The translations under genes were made by a program, and so were the position numbers. A model generated the notes under the pieces. It had not been told where the DNA came from, did no database searches, and worked only from the letters and a program-made list of their open reading frames with translations. Shown one piece after another: positions 7,109 to 15,412 of a stretch of DNA of 64,000 nucleotides; within the stretch, counting starts at the first letter, position 1, and each line of letters begins with the position of its first letter. This stretch comes from SG8-41 sp036555615 (lineage in GTDB: Bacteria > Pseudomonadota > Gammaproteobacteria > Burkholderiales > SG8-41): assembly GCA_036555615.1 (NCBI GenBank), contig DATBKZ010000059.1, forward strand, positions 113,490 to 177,489, in the 5' to 3' direction.

Positions 7109-8353
7109 ATGCCAAGACGTGAAATCGAAGGCGACTGGGTGCTGGGCTGGCCGGACCGCAAGCGCCCGGCGATCATCCCGGGCAAGGATGCTGAGGGGCG
7201 GGTCATCAACGGGCGCGCGCCAGTGACCGAGCTTGCGGGCCTGATCACGCCGACCGAAGCCTACTACATCGTCAACCAGCTCGAGGCGCCGGAGCCGGTT
7301 CACCCGGACGACTGGAAGCTCACGGTGAAGGGCGAGGTCGAGCGGGCATTCGAGCTTGATTTCGACGGCCTCATGAAGCTCCCCGGCCGCACTGTGCGCG
7401 CGGTGACGGAATGTGCGGGCAACGATGCTGGCTTCTTCGATTACCTGCGCAAAGGTTCGACGAAGCCCTCGCGCATCAATCAGCAGGACATGCAAAAGCG
7501 CGCCGAGCAGCGCGTCCGGGGCGAGGTCCCCTCGAGCGAGGAGATCAGCTCCGAATCGACGACGACCTGCGCGGTGAGCGCGGGCGAGTTCACGGGCGTG
7601 CCGCTCGCGGTCATCCTCGAGCGCGCAGGCGTGAAGCCGGGCGCCGTCTGCGTGCGGGCGAAGGGCTTCGACACCGGCCATCCGGACACCGCGGTGATCT
7701 ACCGCTCCGTCGGCACGCGCGATTTCCACATTCCCGACCCGGGCGTGATCCACTACGAGAAAGCGCTCCCGCTCGAGAAGGCGCTCGACCGGGACACGAT
7801 ACTCGCGTGGGCGCAGAACGGAGAGTATCTCTGGCACGTGCATGGATCGCCCGTGCGGCTCATCGTGCCGGGCTGGTCGGGCAACTGGTGGGTGAAGTGG
7901 CTGGAAGAGCTCGAGGTGATGCGGACGATGCCCCGGCCGTTCTATCAGACCGAGTACTTCGTGTACGGGGAATCGGCGCGGGACGAGAACAAGCCGCCGC
8001 TGACGGCAATGGGCGTGCGCAACATCATCACCGAGCCGCTCGACGAGGACTCGCCACTGCCGCGCGGCACGCACATGATCCGCGGTCGCGCCTGGAGCGG
8101 CATGGGCGCAATCGACCACGTCGAGGTGAGCCTCGATGGCGGCAAGACCTGGACGGACGCGCACCTCGAGGAGCCGCGCGAGCGCTGGCTCTGGCGCCGC
8201 TGGTCCTACCTGTGGACGGTGGACAAGCCCGGACAATACCGGATCATGGCGCGCGCGACGGACGAGGCCGGGCGCGTGCAGCCGCAGACGCCGTGGAACT
8301 TCCAGCGCAAGCATTTCGACTGGATCGTGCCGACCGAGGTCACCATCGTCTAG
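7109..8353 (+). CDS. Sulfite oxidase-family molybdopterin oxidoreductase (cytosolic)
   Basis: 414 aa with the two domains of the sulfite oxidase/SoxC family: a molybdopterin domain (about residues 60-280) with the Mo-ligating cysteine at 102 in AVTECAGNDAG, motifs TGVPLAVILERAGVKPG and WHVHGSPVRLIVPGWSGNWW, then a dimerisation domain (about 300-414, with DHVEVSLDGGKTW). An Mg/AGGAGG-type Shine-Dalgarno (CTTCAGGAGGCGG) precedes the ATG. No Tat or Sec signal is present, so it should stay in the cytoplasm, unlike most SoxC/SorA enzymes. It lies between a biotin carrier and ETF genes, which suggests electrons go to ETF and that sulfite may not be the substrate (inference). Confidence 0.88.
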   Translation: MPRREIEGDWVLGWPDRKRPAIIPGKDAEGRVINGRAPVTELAGLITPTEAYYIVNQLEAPEPVHPDDWKLTVKGEVERAFELDFDGLMKLPGRTVRAVTECAGNDAGFFDYLRKGSTKPSRINQQDMQKRAEQRVRGEVPSSEEISSESTTTCAVSAGEFTGVPLAVILERAGVKPGAVCVRAKGFDTGHPDTAVIYRSVGTRDFHIPDPGVIHYEKALPLEKALDRDTILAWAQNGEYLWHVHGSPVRLIVPGWSGNWWVKWLEELEVMRTMPRPFYQTEYFVYGESARDENKPPLTAMGVRNIITEPLDEDSPLPRGTHMIRGRAWSGMGAIDHVEVSLDGGKTWTDAHLEEPRERWLWRRWSYLWTVDKPGQYRIMARATDEAGRVQPQTPWNFQRKHFDWIVPTEVTIV

Positions 8354-8357
8354 GCGT

Positions 8358-9161
8358 ATGCATATCGTGGTGTGCGCGAAGCAGGTGCCCGATCCTGAAG
8401 CCGCGTTCAGCATGTTCAGGGTGGACGAGCAGGCGAAGAAAGTCATCCCCGCGCCGGGCCTGCGAATGGTGATGAGCCCCTTCGACGCGCAGGCGCTGGA
8501 GGCGTCACTGCGGGTGCGCGAGGCGGCAGGTGAGGTGCGCATCACGGTGATGAGCCTGGGGACGGAATCCGCGCGCGCAGCGGTCAAGCACGGTCTCGCC
8601 ATGGGGGCGGACGACGGCGTGCTCCTCGCCGACGCCGCATTCGAGGACGGGGATGCCTACACCACGGCGCGCGTTCTCGCCGCTGCGATCGGCAAGCTCG
8701 GCGATTGCGATCTAGTGTTGACCGGCCGCCAGGCGGCGGACTGGGACGCCGGCATCGTCGGCAGCGGGATTGCCGAGCTGCTGCACATGCCGGTCGTCAC
8801 CTTCGCGCGCGAGGTGAAGATCGGCAACGGCACCGTGCGCGTCGAGCGCGTGGTCGAGAACGGCTGCGACGTGATCGAGGCGCCACTGCCCGCGGTGGTG
8901 ACCGTGTCGAACGAGCTCGGCGCCGCTCGCGCGCCGAGCCTGCGCGAGACCATGCGCGCCGCGCGCAAGCCGGTACTGGCGTGGTCCGCGGCGGACCTGG
9001 GATTGCCGCCCGGCGAAATCGGCGCGAAGGGTGCGCGGCGAGTGCTCGAGCGATTGTTCGAGCCCGTGAAAAGAGGCGCGTGCGAGATGGTTGCCGGTGC
9101 GACGCCCGAGGAGAAGGGGCAAAAGCTCGCGCAGTGCTTGCTGGAGGCGCAGCTGCTGTGA
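8358..9161 (+). CDS. etfB: Electron transfer flavoprotein beta subunit
   Basis: 267 aa from the ATG at 8358, 4 bases after the oxidoreductase stop; the reading frame extends upstream only as an overlap. MHIVVCAKQVPDPEA is the canonical EtfB N-terminus, followed by MSPFDAQALEASLRVRE and the AMP-binding region DLVLTGRQAADWDAGIVGSGIAELL. The C-terminus reaches into the alpha subunit as the typical arm. It takes electrons from acyl-CoA or other flavin dehydrogenases. Its GTGA overlap with etfA implies coupled translation. Confidence 0.93.
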   Translation: MHIVVCAKQVPDPEAAFSMFRVDEQAKKVIPAPGLRMVMSPFDAQALEASLRVREAAGEVRITVMSLGTESARAAVKHGLAMGADDGVLLADAAFEDGDAYTTARVLAAAIGKLGDCDLVLTGRQAADWDAGIVGSGIAELLHMPVVTFAREVKIGNGTVRVERVVENGCDVIEAPLPAVVTVSNELGAARAPSLRETMRAARKPVLAWSAADLGLPPGEIGAKGARRVLERLFEPVKRGACEMVAGATPEEKGQKLAQCLLEAQLL

Positions 9162-10153
9162 GCGCGCGCGGCATCCTGGTGGTTGCCGAGCTCGCCGCCG
9201 GAAGACCCTCGTCGGTTTCGCGGGAGCTCCTCGGCCTCGCGCAGCGCATCGTCGAGCAAACCGGGGGGCCGGTCGGCGCGGTGTGTCCTGGCGCAGACGC
9301 GGAGGCCGCGGCTGAGCTGGTTGCCCACGGAGCCGACCGCGTCTACACGGCAGGCGACACCGAGCTTGCCGACTACGACAGCGATGCCTGGACCGCGTGC
9401 GCCGCATGGGCGGCGCGGGCAATGGACCCCAATGCGGTGTTGGCGGCCCACACGACGAGCGGGGCAGACCTCGCGCCGCGGCTCGCGTTCCGCCTGGAAG
9501 CCGCCGCGGCAACCGGTTGCCTCGGCGTGGAAGTCGAGGACGGAACCCTGCGTTTCACGCGTCCCTGTTACGGGGGCAACGCGCGCGAGACGGTATCCTT
9601 CAATACGCGGCTCGCGGTCGCGACGGTGCGCGGCGGCTGCAGCGAGGCGCTGCCGCGCGAAGCAGGGCGCCAGGGCGAGACGGTGAGAGTTTCGCTCGAC
9701 CGGGCGGCGCTGCGCGCGCGGACAGTCGAGCGGCGGCGCGAGAGCGGCGGTGATGTGCGCCTCGAGGAGGCGCGGGTGGTCGTCGCCGGCGGCCGGGGCC
9801 TGAACGGGCCGGAGGGTTTCGAAGTGCTCGGGGAGCTCGCGCGCGAGCTCAACGGCGCGCTGGGAGCGAGCCGCGTGCCGTGCGATCTCGGCTGGTGCCC
9901 GCACTCGATGCAGATCGGCTTGACCGGCAAGACCGTGACGCCGGATCTTTACATCGCGGTGGGCATCTCCGGAGCGGGGCACCACATGGCGGGCTGCGGG
10001 CGCGCGCGCAACATCGTCGCGATCAACTCGGACCCGGAGGCCGCGATCTACAAGGACGCGCGGTGGGGGGTGGTGGGCGATTACCGCAAGCTCATCCCGC
10101 CGCTCATCGCGGCGATCCGCGAGCTGCGCGCAGCCAGCGCGGCACGCAATTGA
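9158..10153 (+). CDS. etfA: Electron transfer flavoprotein alpha subunit
   Basis: 331 aa from the GTG at 9158 (VSARGILVVAEL), overlapping the etfB stop. The C-terminal FAD domain is recognisable: VVVAGGRGLNGPEGF, then TPDLYIAVGISGAGHHMAGC, IVAINSDPEAAIYKDARWGV and GDYRKLIPPL. The segment before the FAD motif reads SRVPCDLGWCPHSMQIGLTG where typical EtfA has SRxxVDxGWVPxxxQVGQTG, so this is a divergent ETF, perhaps dedicated to the neighbouring dehydrogenase or Moco enzyme. No ETF-quinone oxidoreductase is in the window. Confidence 0.92.
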   Translation: MSARGILVVAELAAGRPSSVSRELLGLAQRIVEQTGGPVGAVCPGADAEAAAELVAHGADRVYTAGDTELADYDSDAWTACAAWAARAMDPNAVLAAHTTSGADLAPRLAFRLEAAAATGCLGVEVEDGTLRFTRPCYGGNARETVSFNTRLAVATVRGGCSEALPREAGRQGETVRVSLDRAALRARTVERRRESGGDVRLEEARVVVAGGRGLNGPEGFEVLGELARELNGALGASRVPCDLGWCPHSMQIGLTGKTVTPDLYIAVGISGAGHHMAGCGRARNIVAINSDPEAAIYKDARWGVVGDYRKLIPPLIAAIRELRAASAARN

Positions 10154-10171
10154 TTTACTGAAGGACTGAAC

Positions 10172-11707
10172 ATGGCATTCGAGGCATTGCTGGCGGAATA
10201 CGAGGCGCGGCGCGCGAAAGCGCTCGCGGGCGGCGGCGCGGAGAAATATGCGAAGCGCAAGGCCGCGGGCGTCTGGAACGCGCGCGAGCGGATCGCGTAT
10301 CTGGCCGATCCTGGCACCTTCATCGAGACCGGCCTGTTCGGCGCCTCCGGGGTCTATCCCGAGCAGGCGGACGAGACGCAGACCGACGGCAAGCTCTCGG
10401 GCTACGCGAAGATCAACGGGCGCGACGTCTGCATTGTCGTCAACGACTTCACGGTGAAGGGCGCATCCACCAGCGCGACCAACAGCAAGAAGATCGCGCA
10501 CATGAAGCGTACAGCCACGGAGCGGGGGATGCCCCTCGTGGTCATCGGGGAGTCCACCGGGGCGCGGCTGCCCGACGCCATGGGCTCGCGCGGTATGGGG
10601 CTGCTGCTGGGCAACGACATCACGCAGTTCCGCCGCATGCGCGAGACCCCGATGTGCGCCGCGGCGTTCGGCCCCTCGTTCGGGTCATCGACCTGGCTCA
10701 CGTGCCAGGCCGATTTCTCCGTGATGCAGAAGGGCGCGGTCGTGGCGGTGTCCAGCCCGCGCCTGGTATCGATGGCGCTGGGCGAGAAGGTGGATGCCGA
10801 GGCCCTGGGCGGCTGGCGGCTGCATGCCGAGGTGACGGGGCTCGTCGACCAGGTGATGGACAAGGAAGAGGAAGTGTTCGACGCCATCAAGCGCTTTCTA
10901 TCCTATCTGCCGAACCACCACATGGAGGCCCCGCCGGATGCGCCGGTGCCGGCCGGCTCGGGCGCGGACATGGACAAGGTGTTCGCGGTGCTGCCCGAAA
11001 GCCGCACCCAGGTCTACGACATGAAGCGCATCATCCGCGCGGTCGTCGACAAGGACACCCTCTTCGAGATCAAGCCGCGCTTCGGCAAGAGCGCGGTCGT
11101 CGGCCTCGCGCGGCTCGGCGGCAGGAGCGTCGGCATCGTCGCCAACAATCCGCTGCACCGCGGTGGCGCGCTCGACGCCGATGCCTGCCGCAAGATCGTG
11201 GATTTCCTGGTGCTGTGCGACTCCTTCAACGTCCCGATCGTGCTGCTCGTGGACACGCCCGGATTCCAGATCGGGACCGAGGCCGAAAAAGCCGGCGCGC
11301 CGGGCAAGATCATGAACTTCATGAACGCGATGACGCTCGTCACCGTGCCGCGAATCTCGGTCATCATCCGCAAGAGCTACGGGCGCGCCTACGTCTGCAT
11401 GGGCGGGGGCCGGCATTCCGACGATATCGCCGCGTGGCCCACCGCGGAAGTGAGCTTCATGAGCCCGGAGTTCGCGACCAAGATCGTGCACGGCGTGGGC
11501 GTGGGCGAGCCGGGCTTCGAGGAGAAGTTCCGGGACATCCAGAAGGGCGCCGACGTGTGGGGCCTCGCCGAAGTCTATGCCGCGCAGGCCGTGATCCGGC
11601 CGGAAGAGACGCGCGACTATCTCATCCGCATGCTCGACGTGTACCGGCTGAGGGTGAGCAAGGGCGTCGGCCAGCACCTGATGCGCACCTGGCCTACGTC
11701 CTACTGA
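10172..11707 (+). CDS. Acyl-CoA carboxylase, carboxyltransferase (beta) subunit
   Basis: 511 aa, full length for the family. Motifs include VIGESTGARLPD, FGSSTWLTCQADFSVMQKG, CDSFNVPIVLLVDTPGF and RKSYGRAYVCMGGGRHSDD, corresponding to the acyl-CoA and carboxybiotin binding sites of the two crotonase-like halves. The gene sits directly before the biotin carboxylase (4-base gap), so the pair plus the biotin carrier at 6868 would form a complete three-component carboxylase. It shares many blocks with the carboxyltransferase at 77 (for example ARERI.YLADPGTF versus ARERIDRLVDPGSF), so they are paralogues with possibly different substrates. Confidence 0.93.
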   Translation: MAFEALLAEYEARRAKALAGGGAEKYAKRKAAGVWNARERIAYLADPGTFIETGLFGASGVYPEQADETQTDGKLSGYAKINGRDVCIVVNDFTVKGASTSATNSKKIAHMKRTATERGMPLVVIGESTGARLPDAMGSRGMGLLLGNDITQFRRMRETPMCAAAFGPSFGSSTWLTCQADFSVMQKGAVVAVSSPRLVSMALGEKVDAEALGGWRLHAEVTGLVDQVMDKEEEVFDAIKRFLSYLPNHHMEAPPDAPVPAGSGADMDKVFAVLPESRTQVYDMKRIIRAVVDKDTLFEIKPRFGKSAVVGLARLGGRSVGIVANNPLHRGGALDADACRKIVDFLVLCDSFNVPIVLLVDTPGFQIGTEAEKAGAPGKIMNFMNAMTLVTVPRISVIIRKSYGRAYVCMGGGRHSDDIAAWPTAEVSFMSPEFATKIVHGVGVGEPGFEEKFRDIQKGADVWGLAEVYAAQAVIRPEETRDYLIRMLDVYRLRVSKGVGQHLMRTWPTSY

Positions 11708-11711
11708 TTTC

Positions 11712-13067
11712 ATGTTCAACAAGGTTGTCGTCGCCAACCGCGGGGCGGTCGCAGCGCGAGTCCTGCGGGCGCTCAACGCGATGGGCATCCACGCGGTCGC
11801 GGTCTATTCCGAGGCCGACGCCGGGGCGCCATACCTTGAGATGGCGGGCGAGAGCTACGCGATCGGGCCGGCACCGGCGCGCGCGAGCTATCTCAACCAG
11901 GACGTGTTGATTGAGGTGCTGCGCAAGTCGCACGCGGACGGCCTGCATCCCGGCTACGGCTTTCTCTCGGAAAACGCGGCATTCGCGCTGAAGGTGGTGG
12001 ATACGGGGGCGCGCTTCATTGGACCGTCGCCGCGCTGGATCGAGCTGATGGGGCACAAAACGCGGGCGCGGGAGCTTGCGGCCGCCCACGGCATGCCCAT
12101 GGCGAAGGGATCGGGCGTGCTGCCCGCGGACAAGGAGGCCGCCCTGGCCGCCGCGCGTGCGATCGGCTTCCCGGTGCTGGTGAAGCCCGCGGGCGGGGGC
12201 GGAGGCATCGGCATGCTGCCCGCGAAGGACGAGGGCGAGTTTGTCGCCGCGGTGGAGCGTTCGCGCTCGATGGCGGAACGCGGGTTCGGCAACGCGGAGG
12301 TCTACCTCGAGCGGCTGATCGAGCGCCCGCGCCACGTCGAGTTCCAGGTGCTGGGCGATGCTCACGGCGGCGCGACGCATCTGTTCGAGCGCGACTGCTC
12401 GACGCAGCGGCGCAACCAGAAAGTGCTCGAGGAAGCGCCCGCTCCGGGCATCGGTCGGCGGCAGGCGGAGGCGGTGGCGAAGCAGGTCGCGGGGATCATG
12501 CGCAAGATGGGCTACGACAACATCGGCACGGTGGAGATGCTGATGGGCGCGGACGGGGCGTTCAGCTTCCTCGAAATGAACACGCGGCTGCAGGTGGAGC
12601 ACGGCGTGACCGAGGAGGTGACGGGGGTCGACCTCGTGCAGGCGCAACTGCGCTCTGCCGCCGGCGAGAAGCTGTCGGACATTCTTCCGGAGCGCCTCGA
12701 GATCAGGGGCCATGCGATCCAGGCGCGGGTCTATGCCGAGGACCCGAAGAACTTTTTTCCCTCGCCGGGGAAGCTGAAAGTCTTTCGCCCGCCGCAGGAC
12801 CCGCAGGTGCGCATCGAGACCGGCTACGCGGAAGGCCGGGATGTGACGCCCCACTACGACCCGATGATCGCCAAGGTGATCGTGCGGGCGGATACGCGCG
12901 AGCGCGCGATCGACAGTCTCATCGAGGCGCTGTCGGCCTTCGATATCCAGGGGATCAAGCACAACATCCCGGCAGTGCTCGCGGTGCTGCGCTCGGAGCC
13001 GTTCCGCGCGGGGCGTGTGCACACCGGCCTCATCCCCGAGATCCTGTCGCAGAGGACGGTCGCGTGA
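11712..13067 (+). CDS. Biotin carboxylase subunit
   Basis: 451 aa, matching AccC-type stand-alone biotin carboxylases. The ATP-grasp features are clear: VKPAGGGGGIGM (ATP-binding loop), ERDCSTQRRNQKVLEEAPAP, and EMNTRLQVEHGVTEEVTG with catalytic residues; the N-domain starts MFNKVVVANRGAVAARVLRA. No biotinyl domain is fused, so the carrier must be separate (gene at 6868). The last bases overlap the GTG of the next gene (GTGA). Together with the flanking carboxyltransferase this carboxylates an acyl-CoA; substrate unknown. Confidence 0.94.
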   Translation: MFNKVVVANRGAVAARVLRALNAMGIHAVAVYSEADAGAPYLEMAGESYAIGPAPARASYLNQDVLIEVLRKSHADGLHPGYGFLSENAAFALKVVDTGARFIGPSPRWIELMGHKTRARELAAAHGMPMAKGSGVLPADKEAALAAARAIGFPVLVKPAGGGGGIGMLPAKDEGEFVAAVERSRSMAERGFGNAEVYLERLIERPRHVEFQVLGDAHGGATHLFERDCSTQRRNQKVLEEAPAPGIGRRQAEAVAKQVAGIMRKMGYDNIGTVEMLMGADGAFSFLEMNTRLQVEHGVTEEVTGVDLVQAQLRSAAGEKLSDILPERLEIRGHAIQARVYAEDPKNFFPSPGKLKVFRPPQDPQVRIETGYAEGRDVTPHYDPMIAKVIVRADTRERAIDSLIEALSAFDIQGIKHNIPAVLAVLRSEPFRAGRVHTGLIPEILSQRTVA

Positions 13068-13768
13068 CGACGCCCACGGAATTGATCATGAGGGCGCGCG
13101 CGGCGAAGCGCGCCGCGCTCGACGAGCTGGCGGGCAAGCGGCTCCTCGCGAGCTTCGGTGTCACCGTGCCGCGATCGCTGATCGTCGCGGACGCGGCTGC
13201 GGCCGCGGCAGCGTGTGCGGACCTCAAGCCGCCGCTCGCGCTGAAGGTCATCTCGCCGGACATCCTGCACAAGAGCGACGCGGGCGGCGTGAAGGTGGGC
13301 CTCGCGAGCGCCCCGGATGTCGAGGCCGCGGTGCGCGCGATGATGATGCACCCGGCGATCGCAAACGCCCGCGTCGACGGCTTTCTGCTCGAGGAAATGG
13401 CGCCGGCGGGAGTGGAGGTCGTCGTGGGGGGCTTGCGCGATCCTCAGTTCGGCCCCATGGTGATGGTCGGGCTCGGCGGCGTCTTCGTGGAAGTGCTGGC
13501 GGATGTCGCCTTCCGCATCTGCCCGATCCTCCGGCTCGACGCGGAGGAGATGCTCGACGAGCTGAAGGGCGCGGCGCTGCTCCGCGGCGCGCGCGGGCGC
13601 GGGCCGGCTTCGCGCGAGGCAATCGTGGACGTACTCCTCAAGGTAGGCGGAGAGAACGGGCTCCTCATGACGCACGGCAAGGACATCGCGGAGGCGGACA
13701 TCAATCCGCTCATCGTCTCGGAGCACGCCGCCGTGGCCGTGGATGCCCGCTTCGTGCTGACGCGATGA
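13064..13768 (+). CDS. ADP-forming acyl-CoA synthetase, beta (ATP-grasp) subunit
   Basis: 234 aa, the length of stand-alone ACD beta subunits. LKVISPDILHKSDAGGVKVGL is the diagnostic ATP-grasp block (HKSDAGG), followed by QFGPMVMVGLGGVFVEV and a C-terminal DINPLIVSEHA. With the alpha subunit at 13857 it should interconvert acyl-CoA + ADP + Pi and acid + CoA + ATP. The GTG start overlaps the biotin carboxylase stop. It gives the cluster a way to activate an acid or to conserve ATP when the product acyl-CoA is cleaved. Confidence 0.88.
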   Translation: MTTPTELIMRARAAKRAALDELAGKRLLASFGVTVPRSLIVADAAAAAAACADLKPPLALKVISPDILHKSDAGGVKVGLASAPDVEAAVRAMMMHPAIANARVDGFLLEEMAPAGVEVVVGGLRDPQFGPMVMVGLGGVFVEVLADVAFRICPILRLDAEEMLDELKGAALLRGARGRGPASREAIVDVLLKVGGENGLLMTHGKDIAEADINPLIVSEHAAVAVDARFVLTR

Positions 13769-13810
13769 CGAAGCGAAGAAGACGAGGTGACGAGAGCTTG
13801 CTGCAATACA

Positions 13811-13853
13811 CTCCCTCGCCCCGTGTCAACGGGGAGAGGGTTGGGGTGAGGGG
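13811..13853. repeat. Intergenic hairpin repeat (CCCTC...GAGGG type)
   Basis: CTCCCTCGCCCCGTG-TCAA-CGGGGAGAGGG-type hairpin followed by TTGGGGTGAGGGG. Related elements occur at 26641-26680 and 27681-27719. It fills most of the gap between the two synthetase subunit genes without containing a gene. Confidence 0.7.
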
Positions 13854-13856
13854 AAA

Positions 13857-15326
13857 GTGACGAGCAACATTATCGAGCGGTTCAGGCCGCTCTTCGAGCC
13901 GAAGACGGTGGCGGTGATCGGCGCCTCGACCAAGGGCGGCACCCTGCCCAACGTGTTCATCCGCCGCATCCGCGAGCTCGGCTACCAGGGTGCGATCTAC
14001 CCGATCCATCCGACGGCAGAGGCCATCGACGGCCTGAAGGCCTACCGCAGCCTGGGTGATACGCCCCAGCCCGTCGACTACGCCTACATCGCGATCGCCG
14101 CGGCGCAGGTGCCGCCGCTTCTCGAGGAAGCACGCGGGCACGTGCGCTTCGCGCAGGTCATATCGAGCGGCTTCGGCGAGGTGGACGAGGGGCGGGAGCT
14201 GCAGCAGAAGCTCGCCGCCGCGGCGCGGGCCGGCGGCATGCGGCTGATCGGCCCGAACTGCCTCGGCCTGTACACGCCGCGCGGGCGCATCACCTTCACG
14301 GAGACTGTGCCGGAAGAGGCCGGCCCCGTCGGCGTTATTTCCCAGAGCGGGGGCCTCGGCACCGACATCATCCGGCGGGGACTCACGCGCGGGCTCAAGT
14401 TCTCGGGGCTCGTCACCGTCGGCAATTGCGCCGACGTCGGCCCCAACGACCTGCTTGAATTCTACCTTGCCGATGCGCAGACCCGTGTGATCGGCCTCTA
14501 CATCGAAGCCGCTGGTGATGGCCGGCGGCTGTTCGAGCTGCTGCGGGGCGCGGGCGCGGCGAAGCCGGTCGTGATCCTCAAGGGCGGCCGCACCCGGCAG
14601 GGCCGCGCGGCGGCGGCCTCGCACACCGGCTCGCTCGCGGGCGACGACCGCGCGTGGGTCGCGCTCTCGAAACAGACCGGCTGCGTGATGGCCGGCACCC
14701 TCGATGAGTTCATCGACACGTTGCTTGCGTTCCAGGCGCTTGCGCCGCAGCCGCGGCATCCGACGCGGCGGGTCGTGATGTTCGGCAACGGCGGTGGCGC
14801 GAGCGTGCTCGCAACGGACCAATTCGCCCGGCTCGGCCTCGATGTCGAGCGCTTCGAGAAGCAGACCGTGGAGGAACTCGCGCGGCTGAAGCTGCCCCCC
14901 GGCACGAGCATCACCAATCCCGTGGACGCGCCGGTCGGAACCCTGCAGCAGGAGGAGGGGCGCGTCGCAGAGAAGATCCTGGAGATTATCTACGGCAGCG
15001 GCCGGCCGGATGCGCTCGTCATGCACCTCAACCTGTCGGCATTCGTCGGCCGCACCAAGGACGAGGTGCTCGACAACCTGGTGCAGGCCGCGCTGCGCGT
15101 GCAGGGACGCTATCCCGGGCAGGCGCACTTCGTGCTCGTGCTGAGATCGGACGGGGAGCCCGCGCTGGAGGAGCGCAAGCGGACGTTTCGCACGCGCGCG
15201 GTTGCGCTCGGTGTCCCGGTGTACGACGAGATCGCCAACGCGGGCGCTGCCCTCGCTGCGCTCGCGTTCCACGAGCGCTTCCGTGCGACGAGAGAAGTGA
15301 CTCGTACCTTGAGCCAGGAGAAGTGA
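13857..15326 (+). CDS. ADP-forming acyl-CoA synthetase, alpha (CoA-binding) subunit
   Basis: 489 aa with the ACD alpha layout: CoA-binding Rossmann domain (KTVAVIGASTKGGTLPN, about residues 15-30), SQSGGLGTDIIRRG, and the phospho-histidine block ASHTGSLAGDDRAW around residue 260. Start is the GTG at 13857, directly after the repeat. It pairs with the beta subunit at 13064. Class members include acetate-, aryl- and pimeloyl-type acyl-CoA synthetases; the acid used here is unknown. A fused alpha-beta homologue is encoded at 36964-39075. Confidence 0.88.
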   Translation: MTSNIIERFRPLFEPKTVAVIGASTKGGTLPNVFIRRIRELGYQGAIYPIHPTAEAIDGLKAYRSLGDTPQPVDYAYIAIAAAQVPPLLEEARGHVRFAQVISSGFGEVDEGRELQQKLAAAARAGGMRLIGPNCLGLYTPRGRITFTETVPEEAGPVGVISQSGGLGTDIIRRGLTRGLKFSGLVTVGNCADVGPNDLLEFYLADAQTRVIGLYIEAAGDGRRLFELLRGAGAAKPVVILKGGRTRQGRAAAASHTGSLAGDDRAWVALSKQTGCVMAGTLDEFIDTLLAFQALAPQPRHPTRRVVMFGNGGGASVLATDQFARLGLDVERFEKQTVEELARLKLPPGTSITNPVDAPVGTLQQEEGRVAEKILEIIYGSGRPDALVMHLNLSAFVGRTKDEVLDNLVQAALRVQGRYPGQAHFVLVLRSDGEPALEERKRTFRTRAVALGVPVYDEIANAGAALAALAFHERFRATREVTRTLSQEK

Positions 15327-15412
15327 CTCGTTGCTCGTTCATCGTTTCTTACGGGTATAAGGCCTGCTAGAGTCGGGTCGTCAAACGAGAAACGAGAAGC
15401 GAGTCACCCCTT

